From assembly GCA_027490095.1 (NCBI GenBank), contig JAIXYT010000037.1:1-54036 (forward strand): a stretch of 54,036 nucleotides of DNA. Reading direction: 5' to 3'. This document shows, in pieces, positions 23,924 through 32,272 of the stretch. The stretch is from Sphingomonadales bacterium. GTDB taxonomy: Bacteria; Pseudomonadota; Alphaproteobacteria; Sphingomonadales; Sphingomonadaceae. The notes under the pieces are model-generated. The model ran no database searches. It was not told where the DNA came from and saw only the letters and a program-made list of their open reading frames with translations. The position numbers and the translations under genes are program-made. Within the stretch, counting starts at the first letter, position 1. Each line of letters opens with the position of its first letter.

Positions 23924-26083
23924 ATGGCAGACCAACCCACAAATTCTCCGCCGACGATTGCCGATTGGCAGAAGCTGGCGGCAAGCGAGGTGAAGGGGCG
24001 CGATCTCATTTGGGCGACGCCCGAGGGGATCGACGTGAAGCCGCTGTACACATCGGAGGATCTGCCGGCGTTGCCATCGGGCCTTCCGGGGTTCGCGCCG
24101 TTCACCCGCGGCGTCCGCGCCACCATGTACGCCGGCCGCCCCTGGACCATCCGCCAATATGCGGGATTCAGCACGGCCGAGGAATCGAATGCCTTCTACC
24201 GCCGCAACCTCGCGGCCGGGCAGAAGGGCCTGTCGGTCGCCTTCGACCTTGCGACCCACCGCGGCTATGATTCCGATCATCCGCGCGTCACCGGCGATGT
24301 CGGCAAGGCCGGCGTCGCGATCGACAGCGTCGAAGACATGAAGATCCTGTTCGACGGCATCCCGCTCGACCAGATGTCGGTCTCCATGACGATGAACGGC
24401 GCCGTGCTCCCGTGCCTTGCCTTCTACATCGTCGCCGCCGAAGAGCAGGGCGTCGCGCAGGCGAAGCTCGACGGGACCATCCAGAACGACATCCTGAAGG
24501 AGTTCATGGTCCGCAACACCTATATCTACCCGCCCGAGCCCAGCATGCGGATCGTGGCCGACATCATCGCCTACACCAGCACCAACATGCCGAAATTCAA
24601 CAGCATTTCCATCTCCGGCTACCATATGCACGAAGCCGGCGCGACAGCGGTGCAGGAGCTCGCCTTCACACTTGCCGACGGGATGGACTATGTCCGCGCC
24701 GCCATGGCGCAAGGGCTCGATGTCGACGCCTTCGCCGGGCGCCTCTCCTTCTTCTTCGCGATCGGCATGAACTTCTTCATGGAGGTCGCCAAGCTGCGTG
24801 CCGCCCGCACGCTGTGGTCGGGCATCATGCAGGGCTTCGGGGCGAAGGACCCCAAGAGCTGGATGCTGCGCACCCACTGCCAGACCTCTGGCGTCAGCCT
24901 TCAGGAGAAGGACCCCTACAACAATGTGATCCGCACCACCGTCGAAGCGCTCGCCTCCGCGCTCGGCGGCACCCAGTCGCTCCACACCAATGCGCTCGAC
25001 GAAGCGATCGCGCTGCCGACGGACTTCTCGGCGCGCATCGCCCGCAACACCCAGCTCGTGCTGCAGGAGGAAACAGGCATCTGCAACGTCGTCGATCCAC
25101 TTGGCGGCAGCTATTATGTCGAGGCGCTGACCCAGGAACTGGCGACCAAGGCCTGGGACCTCATCCAGCAGGTCGAAGGCATGGGCGGAATGACCAAGGC
25201 GGTCGCCAGCGGCTGGCCCAAGGCCGAGATCGAGCGCGCCGCGGCTGCCAAGCAGGCCGGCATCGATTCGGGCGGGACGGTGATCGTCGGCGTGAACCGC
25301 TACAAGCCCGCGAACGACGACACGCCCGAGCTGCTGGTAGTGGACAACAAGGCCGTGCGCGACGCGCAGGTCGCCCGCCTCGCCGAAATCCGCCGCACGC
25401 GCGATTCCGCGAAGGTGGAAGCCGCACTGAAGGCCCTTCGTGAGGGCGCAGCCGGCAGCGCCAACCTGCTCGGCCTCGCGATCGAGGCCGCGCGGGTGCG
25501 CTGCACGCTCGGCGAGATTTCCGACGCGCTGGAAGACGTGTTCGGCCGCCACGTCGCCGAGGTGAAGACGGTGACGGGCATCTACGGGCCTATTCTCGCG
25601 AAGCAGCCGCTGGCGCAGGCCGTGATGGCGGGCGTGGAGAGCCTGACCGCCCGCAAAGGCCGACGGCCGCGGGTGTTGGTTGTGAAGATGGGACAGGACG
25701 GCCACGATCGCGGGGCCAAGGTGGTGGCCTCGGCCTATGCCGATCTCGGCTTCGAGGTGATGGTGGGGCCACTCTTCCAGACGCCGGACGAGGCGGCAGC
25801 ACTCGCGATCGATTTCGGCGCCGATGTGGTCGGCGCCTCCAGCCTCGCGGCCGGGCACATGAGCCTGGTGCCCGCGCTGATCGGTGCGCTGAAGCAGGCG
25901 GGCCGCGGCGACATCAAGGTCGTGGCGGGCGGGGTGATCCCGGCGCCGGACTATGAATTCCTGCGCTCGCAGGGCGTCCAGGCGATATTCGGGCCAGGCA
26001 CCAACGTCGTCGAGGCTGCGGCCGAAATCCTCAAGCTCCTTGGCCACAACATGCCGCCGGCCGATGCGGAAGCGGCCGAATAG
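23924..26083 (+). CDS. mcmA: Methylmalonyl-CoA mutase, 719 aa
   Basis: This adenosylcobalamin enzyme interconverts methylmalonyl-CoA and succinyl-CoA. The N-terminal TIM barrel has [45 protein letters not shown] and the [10 protein letters not shown] substrate loop. The C-terminal B12-binding domain has the [11 protein letters not shown] motif with the cobalt-ligand His and ends [10 protein letters not shown]. This is the single-chain form. GGAGG lies 8 bases before ATG 23924. No meaB or epimerase lies beside it, so its maturation partners are encoded elsewhere. The name scpA is also used for this gene, unrelated to the condensin scpA. Confidence 0.96.
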   Translation: MADQPTNSPPTIADWQKLAASEVKGRDLIWATPEGIDVKPLYTSEDLPALPSGLPGFAPFTRGVRATMYAGRPWTIRQYAGFSTAEESNAFYRRNLAAGQKGLSVAFDLATHRGYDSDHPRVTGDVGKAGVAIDSVEDMKILFDGIPLDQMSVSMTMNGAVLPCLAFYIVAAEEQGVAQAKLDGTIQNDILKEFMVRNTYIYPPEPSMRIVADIIAYTSTNMPKFNSISISGYHMHEAGATAVQELAFTLADGMDYVRAAMAQGLDVDAFAGRLSFFFAIGMNFFMEVAKLRAARTLWSGIMQGFGAKDPKSWMLRTHCQTSGVSLQEKDPYNNVIRTTVEALASALGGTQSLHTNALDEAIALPTDFSARIARNTQLVLQEETGICNVVDPLGGSYYVEALTQELATKAWDLIQQVEGMGGMTKAVASGWPKAEIERAAAAKQAGIDSGGTVIVGVNRYKPANDDTPELLVVDNKAVRDAQVARLAEIRRTRDSAKVEAALKALREGAAGSANLLGLAIEAARVRCTLGEISDALEDVFGRHVAEVKTVTGIYGPILAKQPLAQAVMAGVESLTARKGRRPRVLVVKMGQDGHDRGAKVVASAYADLGFEVMVGPLFQTPDEAAALAIDFGADVVGASSLAAGHMSLVPALIGALKQAGRGDIKVVAGGVIPAPDYEFLRSQGVQAIFGPGTNVVEAAAEILKLLGHNMPPADAEAAE

Positions 26084-26106
26084 CCGGTTTGGGGTTGCGG
26101 AGGCAG

Positions 26107-26982
26107 ATGATGCTCAGGATCGAAGGCAAGTCGAAGGATCTGGGCGGCTTTGCCGTCGCGCGGCTGCTGCCCCACCACAGTCGGCGGATGGTAGGGCCCT
26201 TCATCTTCTTCGACCATCTGGGCCCGGCAGAGTTCGCGCCGGGCGCCGGGATCGACGTCAGGCCGCACCCGCACATCGGTCTCGCCACGGTGACATATCT
26301 GTTCGAGGGCGGGCTCCGTCACAAGGATACGCTGGGAACCGTGCTCGACATCGGGCCGGGCGCAGTGAACTGGATGACCGCCGGTCGAGGGATCGCCCAT
26401 TCCGAACGCACCCCGCCCGACCTGCGCGCAAGCGGTCACCGCATCCACGGAATCCAGAGCTGGGTCGCGCTCCCCAGGGCCGACGAGCAGTGTCCGCCCG
26501 CCTTCGATCATCATCCCGCCGACACACTCCCCTCGATCACGATCGACGGCGCGCGGCGGACTCTGATCGCGGGCGCGGCCTTCGGTGCGGTATCGCCCGT
26601 GCGCTTCGGCCATCCAACCTTCTACATCGACGTGGAGGCGGAACCGGGCGCGACCGTCCATCTGCCGCACGAGCACGCCGAGCGGGCAATCTACGTCGCG
26701 GTGGGGCAGGTCACGATGGGGACCGGGGATGTCGTGTCTGCCGGCACCATGCTCATTCTGCCCGATGGCGGCGGCGAGGGGTGGTTCCGCGCCGATGCGC
26801 CGTCCCGCGTCATGCTGCTGGGAGGGGCGCCGATGGACGGCCCGCGCCTCATCTGGTGGAACCTAGTCGCAAGCGAACAGGCGCTGATCGATTCCGCGAA
26901 GGCAGACTGGGCGGCAGGTCCCTTCACCGGCCGCTGGGCGCCCATTCCCGGCGAGGACGAGTTCATCCCGCTGCCCGAATGA
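26107..26982 (+). CDS. Pirin family protein, 291 aa
   Basis: The N-terminal cupin has the pirin metal site in VRPHPHIGLATVTYLFEG and the GAVNWMTAGRGIAHSE motif; the C-terminal pirin domain has LPHEHAERAIYVAVGQV. Pirins are iron-binding and some have quercetin dioxygenase activity; the substrate here is unknown. GGAGG at 26099-26103 serves ATG 26107 or 26110; I use 26107. It follows the mutase stop by 23 bases, but a functional link is not evident. Confidence 0.92.
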   Translation: MMLRIEGKSKDLGGFAVARLLPHHSRRMVGPFIFFDHLGPAEFAPGAGIDVRPHPHIGLATVTYLFEGGLRHKDTLGTVLDIGPGAVNWMTAGRGIAHSERTPPDLRASGHRIHGIQSWVALPRADEQCPPAFDHHPADTLPSITIDGARRTLIAGAAFGAVSPVRFGHPTFYIDVEAEPGATVHLPHEHAERAIYVAVGQVTMGTGDVVSAGTMLILPDGGGEGWFRADAPSRVMLLGGAPMDGPRLIWWNLVASEQALIDSAKADWAAGPFTGRWAPIPGEDEFIPLPE

Positions 26983-27097
26983 CCGCGATGGCGGTGCGCC
27001 GCGGCCACAACCTGCCAGGAACAGGGGGCGTGGCCTTTCGTTTGAAGCTGAAAGCGCCTAAGATACAGCACAGACACCAACGTCAGGAGAGACGACC

Positions 27098-27655
27098 ATA
27101 AGACCGCCGATGATGAGGCGCCCGATCGGGCCGGCCCCCCAACCGCTGAACGGCCCGCGCTACAATGAATTCATCACCGTGCCGAAGGTGCGCGTGATCG
27201 ACGAAAATGGCGAGAACCTGGGGGTCATGTACACCCGCGAGGCCTTTGCCATGGCGCAGGAAGTGGGGCTCGACCTCGTGGAGGTGAGCCCGAACGCCGA
27301 TCCGCCGGTCTGCAAGTTCCTCGACGTGGGCAAGTTCAAGTACGAGACGCAGAAAAAGGCGGCTGCCGCACGCAAGACGCAGCGGGTGCAGGAGATCAAG
27401 GAGATCAAGATGCGCCCGAACATCGACGATCACGATTACGAGACGAAGATGAAGTCGGTGAAGAAGTTCATCGAGGAAGGCGACAAGGTGAAGCTGACGC
27501 TCCGCTTCCGCGGCCGCGAGCTTGCCCATGGCCAGCTGGGCCTGAAGCTGCTGGAGCGCGTGCGCGACGACAGCGTGGACTATGCGAAAATCGAGCAGCT
27601 GCCCCGCATGGAAGGCCGGCAGATGCTGATGATCATGGCGCCCAAACCGGTTTGA
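27098..27655 (+). CDS. infC: Translation initiation factor IF-3 with probable ATA start, 185 aa
   Basis: IF-3 prevents premature subunit joining and checks initiation codons. The N-domain [20 protein letters not shown] and C-domain [20 protein letters not shown] and [10 protein letters not shown] are conserved. AGGAG at 27085-27089 lies 8 bases before ATA 27098, while the first ATG (27110) is 20 bases away. The ATA is therefore the better start, fitting the known use of rare start codons for IF-3 self-regulation. If the ATG is used, the protein is 181 aa. Confidence 0.93.
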   Translation: MRPPMMRRPIGPAPQPLNGPRYNEFITVPKVRVIDENGENLGVMYTREAFAMAQEVGLDLVEVSPNADPPVCKFLDVGKFKYETQKKAAAARKTQRVQEIKEIKMRPNIDDHDYETKMKSVKKFIEEGDKVKLTLRFRGRELAHGQLGLKLLERVRDDSVDYAKIEQLPRMEGRQMLMIMAPKPV

Positions 27656-27677
27656 TCTGACAGAAGGAACAAGCGAA

Positions 27678-27709
27678 AGGGGCTCGCCGGGGACACGCCG
27701 GCGGCCCCT
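27678..27709 (+). terminator. GC-rich hairpin between infC and the opposite-strand membrane gene
   Basis: AGGGGC-(T)-CGCCGG pairs with CCGGCG-GCCCCT around a seven-base loop, followed by CTTC. Its position between two converging genes fits a bidirectional terminator, though the T-tract is poor. Confidence 0.55.
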
Positions 27710-27730
27710 CTTCGCATGCGCCGGATCCCG

Positions 27731-28225
27731 TCAGACAAACGGCAGATCCTTGTGGACGCCCAGACCTGCGCCGGCGACCAACAGGAGGATCATGAGCGCC
27801 AGGCGGGGACGCGCGGCCCCCTTCCAGGGCAGCAGCGCAAGCACCAGCCCCAGGACGATGGCCTTGGCAGCCATGAATCCCCCAAGCGGGCCGCCATTGC
27901 GAAGGCTGGCTGCCCCCAGCACCGCGAAAAAGGCTGCAAGGGCAAAGGTCGTAGGGCGACCGACCAGGCTCCGGCTGCCGAGGGCCGCTGGCCCGAGCGC
28001 AAGAATCCCGAGCGCCGGCACCATCCTGCCAGTCGGCATGTCGATCCACCACCCGGCTTCACCCGTCAACGGCATCACGAAGGCCGCGAGCACCGCGGCG
28101 GCGATGTCGATCGTGCGCGCCGGCCCCGGCGTTCCCGGGCGCGCCAGCGCGGTTGCGGCACTCGCCAGCAGGGCCAGAACGGCCCCGACGTGAATCAGTT
28201 GCAGCAGAAGGACGACAGACGGCAT
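27731..28225 (-). CDS. Integral membrane protein of unknown function, 164 aa
   Basis: Starting at ATG 28225 (MPSVVLLLQLIHVGAVLALL), the protein shows four to five hydrophobic helices, including AAAVLAAFVMPLTGEAGWWI, ALAAFFAVLGAASL, AIVLGLVLALLPW and LALMILLLVAGAGLGV. A conserved-looking His-containing first helix resembles small inner-membrane proteins related to DUF2306/SirB-like groups, but I cannot assign it. It is divergent from the TonB receptor at 28321, with 95 bases between the starts. Confidence 0.65.
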   Translation of the reverse strand: MPSVVLLLQLIHVGAVLALLASAATALARPGTPGPARTIDIAAAVLAAFVMPLTGEAGWWIDMPTGRMVPALGILALGPAALGSRSLVGRPTTFALAAFFAVLGAASLRNGGPLGGFMAAKAIVLGLVLALLPWKGAARPRLALMILLLVAGAGLGVHKDLPFV

Positions 28226-28320
28226 CCCAAGTCCCTGTCTTGCCGCTCGACATTTGTGAAGGGCTGGGGCAGTCGCGAGCACCTGCGCCTCGGCGGTGCG
28301 GCTGGCGAACGGGAGATGGA

Positions 28321-30480
28321 ATGCGCGCGCATCTGCTGGGGTCGATTGCCCTTGGTCTCCTCACATCGCCCGCAGCGGCCGCCACCGGCCAATCGGAGCC
28401 TCCGACTGGGCTGCAGCTTCCCATGCTTTCGGCCACGCGGCTGACAGCGGATGCACTCGCCACCCGCGGCGATCCCTGGCGCCTGCTGCCGGACGCGCGC
28501 GTGCCCGGCCTGCAGGCCGTGCCCCAGGCAGGTCGCGGGAGCCTCTCCTACGTCGTGCGCGGGCTCGGCAACAGCAGCACGGTTGCCCCTCTGGCGCCCG
28601 CGATCGGCCTGTTCGTCGATGGCGTTCCCATGGGCGATCGCGACGGCGAGGCATTCGCGCTTTTCGACCTCCAGTCCGTCGAGCTGCTGCGGGGCGGTCA
28701 GGGCGCCTTGCTGGGGCGCGGCACAAGTGCCGGCGCAGTGCTCGTGAAGCTGGACCCGCCGGCCGACACGTTCGGAGGCTTCGTCGGCGGTGGCTGGGGT
28801 GCCTATGACCGCAAGATGGGCCGTGGCTCGGTTGACGTGCCGCTTGGCGTCGTCGCCTTGAAGGTTTCAGCCTATGTGTCGGACGACGACGGCTTCGCCC
28901 GCAACGAAACGACCGGCGAGAAGGTGAATGACCGCGATCGGGCCGGGATCCGCCTGGCGGCGCGCATTGCGCCAACCGATCGCCTCAGCATCGGCCTCTC
29001 GGTCGCCCATGTGGAGGACAAGGGCGAGGGCGTTGCGAGCTTCACCTGCAATCCCGCTGACCCCTCCGATTGCGGGGGCCGTCGCCTCACCACCGGGCTG
29101 ACCAAGGCCCGGCGCCTGGGCGGCGTGCCGCAGTTCGACGTGCCGGTGGCCGGCGACAAGGCCGACCAGAGGCTTGGCAGCTTCGTAGGTACCACATTGC
29201 TGACGGCCACCGTCGGCTGGCAGGGCGAGCGCCATTCCCTGGAACTTGTCACCGGCTGGTGGGACAGTCGGGAGCAATCAGGGCTGGACTTCGCGGATGG
29301 GCGTGGCCTGTCTGCCGGAGGCCTCGGGGGCGGCCCCGTGCGCGGGTTCGTGAACGGAGGCTATACGCTCCTGACCGACGGCCACGAGCAGCAGTTCAGC
29401 CAGGAGGTGCGCCTGATCGGCCGGGTCCTCGATGGTGCGCTCACCTATGTGGTCGGAGGTCAACTGATCGAGGGATCGTCCGAACTCGACACTGCGGACC
29501 TGCTGACCGCAGAGAACGGCACTGCCACGGGCCTGCCGATACGCCTGTCGGATCGGGTCGCCCGGACCGACACGACAGCCATCGCGGGCTTTGCCGATGC
29601 CACGCTGGCGCTTGGCCGACTGACCCTCGGCGCGGGCTTGCGCTACACCGACGATGTGCGGCAACTCGCCCTGTCAGAGGTCGCCTGCAGCCCGGCCGGC
29701 TGCCTCGGCGCGGCCGCGCCGTCCAAGATTTCAACCGGCGTATGGACTCCACGGGCGTCGGCCAGCTTCGCGGTTGCACAGGATGTTGCGCTGTTCGCCA
29801 ATGTCGCCCGCGGCTACCGGCCCGGTGGCTGGAATGCCCGCGCGGTAACGCCCGGCACCCTGCAGGCCTTCGGGGCCGAGACCGCATGGACCTACGAGGC
29901 CGGTGTGGCCGCGCGCGCCTTCGACAACCGGCTCGACGCAAAGCTGACCGCGTTCCTGTTCGACGTCTCCGACTTCCAGGCAAGTGGTGCGGGCGTCGTC
30001 GGCAGCGTCCCGCAATTCGGCGCCGGCACGGTCGGCGACCTCAGGAACGCCGGACTGGAGGCCGAGCTTTCGGTCCGCCCGGTCGATGGGCTCAGCTTCT
30101 ACGCAAACCTCACCTGGCAAGATGCCAGCTATCGCCGGGCAACGATTGCGGCAGATCCAATGTACACGCCGGATCTCACCATCGGCGCTGGCGGGCAGTG
30201 GGATATTCCGCTGCCGATGTCGGGCATCGTGCTCAGCCCGCAACTGGAGCTGCTGTGGCGCTCCTCGCAGCAGGTCGACCTTCTGAATCTCGGTCCGTCG
30301 GCCCCCTCGACGCTTCTTGTCGATGGCGGCTTCGCGATCCGCACCGACGACGACAACTGGCTGCTGACAGTGACGTGCCGCAACTGCCTGGATGAGGATG
30401 CGCCGGCAACCAGCCTGCTCGGCCTTGGCTATCCGCAGATGCCGCGGACCTGGACGATCGTGGCGCGCCGGCAGTTCTGA
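28321..30480 (+). CDS. TonB-dependent outer-membrane receptor, 719 aa
   Basis: A signal peptide (MRAHLLGSIALGLLTSPAAA) is followed by a plug domain with GSLSYVVRGLGN, PAIGLFVDGVPMGD, FDLQSVELLRGGQGALLGRG and a beta-barrel with repeats such as GLRYTDD, FANVARGYRPGGWNARA and NAGLEAELSVRPVDGLSFYA; the last residue is Phe. The motif set is that of FecA-like/sphingomonad receptors that import siderophores, vitamins or carbohydrates. No TonB box is obvious and no cognate FecI/FecR or enzyme genes are nearby, so the substrate is unknown. Confidence 0.9.
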   Translation: MRAHLLGSIALGLLTSPAAAATGQSEPPTGLQLPMLSATRLTADALATRGDPWRLLPDARVPGLQAVPQAGRGSLSYVVRGLGNSSTVAPLAPAIGLFVDGVPMGDRDGEAFALFDLQSVELLRGGQGALLGRGTSAGAVLVKLDPPADTFGGFVGGGWGAYDRKMGRGSVDVPLGVVALKVSAYVSDDDGFARNETTGEKVNDRDRAGIRLAARIAPTDRLSIGLSVAHVEDKGEGVASFTCNPADPSDCGGRRLTTGLTKARRLGGVPQFDVPVAGDKADQRLGSFVGTTLLTATVGWQGERHSLELVTGWWDSREQSGLDFADGRGLSAGGLGGGPVRGFVNGGYTLLTDGHEQQFSQEVRLIGRVLDGALTYVVGGQLIEGSSELDTADLLTAENGTATGLPIRLSDRVARTDTTAIAGFADATLALGRLTLGAGLRYTDDVRQLALSEVACSPAGCLGAAAPSKISTGVWTPRASASFAVAQDVALFANVARGYRPGGWNARAVTPGTLQAFGAETAWTYEAGVAARAFDNRLDAKLTAFLFDVSDFQASGAGVVGSVPQFGAGTVGDLRNAGLEAELSVRPVDGLSFYANLTWQDASYRRATIAADPMYTPDLTIGAGGQWDIPLPMSGIVLSPQLELLWRSSQQVDLLNLGPSAPSTLLVDGGFAIRTDDDNWLLTVTCRNCLDEDAPATSLLGLGYPQMPRTWTIVARRQF

Positions 30481-30526
30481 GGCGGCTTGCTAGGGTCCGG
30501 ATGGCAGCGCTACGCTCGCGCACGTG

Positions 30527-31111
30527 ATGGACATGCTTCTCTGGGCCGGCATCGGCTACCTTCTGGGATCCATTCCCTTCGGGCTGATCCTGACCGCAAT
30601 GTCGGGCGGCGGAGACATCCGCAGCGTCGGGTCGGGCAACATCGGTGCGACCAATGTGCTGCGGACCGGGAAAAAGGGTGTCGCGGCGGCAACCCTGCTG
30701 CTCGATGCCGGCAAGGGCGCGCTGGCTGTCTGGCTGGCGCAGCGCTTCGGGGGGGATGTAGCCCCCCTTCTGGCCGGCGCCGGCGCCTTTATCGGCCATC
30801 TGCATCCGGCGTGGCTGAAGTTCCGTGGCGGCAAGGGCGTCGCGACGCTCCTGGGCGTTTCGACGGCGCTGAACCCCTGGGCCGGGCTTGGCTTCGCGGT
30901 GGCCTGGCTCGGCGTGGCGGTGATCAGTCGCATTTCGTCGCTGGGCGGCATGGTGGCGGGCTTTGCGGCGGCAACCGTGCTTGTCGTGCTGGGCGACGCG
31001 CCTGCCGGTCTTGTGGTGGCCCTGCTGTCCCTGTGGGTGCTGTGGACCCATCGGGAGAATATCGCGCGCCTGAAGGCCGGCACCGAACCGCGGATCGGCC
31101 GGAAGGCGTGA
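30527..31111 (+). CDS. plsY: Glycerol-3-phosphate acyltransferase PlsY, 194 aa
   Basis: PlsY transfers acyl groups from acyl-phosphate to glycerol-3-phosphate at the inner membrane, the first step of phospholipid synthesis. The three conserved loops are present: GYLLGSIPFG, GSGNIGATNVLRTG and KFRGGKGVATLLG. Several membrane helices follow. ATG 30527 is preferred over GTG 30524. The stop overlaps the dprA GTG by three bases, indicating coupling. Confidence 0.96.
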   Translation: MDMLLWAGIGYLLGSIPFGLILTAMSGGGDIRSVGSGNIGATNVLRTGKKGVAAATLLLDAGKGALAVWLAQRFGGDVAPLLAGAGAFIGHLHPAWLKFRGGKGVATLLGVSTALNPWAGLGFAVAWLGVAVISRISSLGGMVAGFAAATVLVVLGDAPAGLVVALLSLWVLWTHRENIARLKAGTEPRIGRKA

Positions 31112-32202
31112 GCCAAGGCACGCTCCCCGAGGCGGAGCGGATTGCCCGCCTGCGCCTGGCACGCACCGATGGGGTCGGCTCGGTCAGCTACGGCCAGCTT
31201 CTGAAGCGCTTCGGGACTGCTGAGGCAGCCGTCGAAGCCCTTCAGGGCATGGGAAGGCCGCTGGCGGCAGAGGGCATTGCCGAGCGGGAACTGGCGGCTG
31301 CCGGGGCAGTTGGCGCGCGGCACGTGCTGCTGGGCGAGCCCGACTATCCGCCCCTTCTTGCAGAACTGGCCGACCCGCCCCCCGTTCTTGTCGCGGCAGG
31401 AGATCCCGAGCTCGCGGCGCGGCCCGTGGTCGCGATGGTGGGCGCGCGCAACGCAAGCGCCGCCGGGCGCGGCCTTGCTTTCGAGATGGCCGAGGCGCTC
31501 GGCGCTGCCGGCTGGGTGGTGGCATCGGGCATGGCGCGCGGGATCGATGCGGAGGCCCATCGCGGCGCGCTTTCCACCGGCACGATCGGCTGCGTGGCGG
31601 GCGGAGTCGATGTCGCCTACCCACCGGAAAATGCTGAACTTCAGGCCATGGTTGCAGCCAGGGGGCTTCTGCTCTCGGAAATGCCGCCCGGAACCGAACC
31701 CCAGGCCCGGCATTTCCCCCGGCGCAACCGACTGATCGCAGGCGTATCGCGCGGGGTGGTGGTGATCGAGGCGGCGCATGGCTCCGGCAGCCTGATCACC
31801 GCGCGGATCGCCGGCGAGGCTGGCCGGGAGGTCATGGCCGTGCCGGGCCACCCCCGTGACCCACGCTCGACCGGCGGAAATGGTCTTATCCGCCAGGGGG
31901 CGACCCTGGTGGAGCAGGTGGCCGATGTGCTTGCCGTGCTGAACCCGTTCGCTGTGATCGAACGGCAGGTGCCGCCTTCGCGGCGTGCAGCGTCGGTTCG
32001 TCCCCTGCGTGCGGCCCCGGCACCCGCCGTGGCCGGGCAGGGCGACCTTATCGACCTCCTCTCGGTCAGCGGGGTTGCGCTGGATGAGGTTGTGCGCGCC
32101 TCCGGCCTCCCGGTCGCGGCTGTGCAGGCGATGCTGTCGGACCTGGAAATCGAGGGGCAGATCGTGCGCCTCGCCGGTGGCAGAGTGGCGCGGGTGTCAT
32201 GA
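31108..32202 (+). CDS. dprA: DNA-processing protein DprA, 364 aa
   Basis: DprA loads RecA on incoming single strands during natural transformation. A SAM-like N-terminal region (IARLRLARTDGVGSVSYGQL) precedes the Rossmann core with VAMVGARNASAAG, ASGMARGIDAEAHRGAL, TIGCVAGGVDVAYPPEN, HFPRRNRLIAGVSRGVVVIE and AVPGHP, and a C-terminal winged helix (LIDLLSVSGVALDEVVRASG). The GTG start overlaps the plsY stop. Order plsY-dprA-topA is conserved in related bacteria. Confidence 0.95.
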   Translation: MSQGTLPEAERIARLRLARTDGVGSVSYGQLLKRFGTAEAAVEALQGMGRPLAAEGIAERELAAAGAVGARHVLLGEPDYPPLLAELADPPPVLVAAGDPELAARPVVAMVGARNASAAGRGLAFEMAEALGAAGWVVASGMARGIDAEAHRGALSTGTIGCVAGGVDVAYPPENAELQAMVAARGLLLSEMPPGTEPQARHFPRRNRLIAGVSRGVVVIEAAHGSGSLITARIAGEAGREVMAVPGHPRDPRSTGGNGLIRQGATLVEQVADVLAVLNPFAVIERQVPPSRRAASVRPLRAAPAPAVAGQGDLIDLLSVSGVALDEVVRASGLPVAAVQAMLSDLEIEGQIVRLAGGRVARVS

Positions 32203-32272
32203 GGCGGCGGGCCGTCAGGTTGCGCATCAGGGTGCCCGCCGTCTATGCGGCGCGGCCCAGGGAAGGACAGGC

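Noticed and set aside
23651-26047. 798-codon minus-strand frame opposite methylmalonyl-CoA mutase
   Set aside because: Composition (His/Arg/Gly-rich) and lack of motifs mark it as a shadow of the mutase gene.
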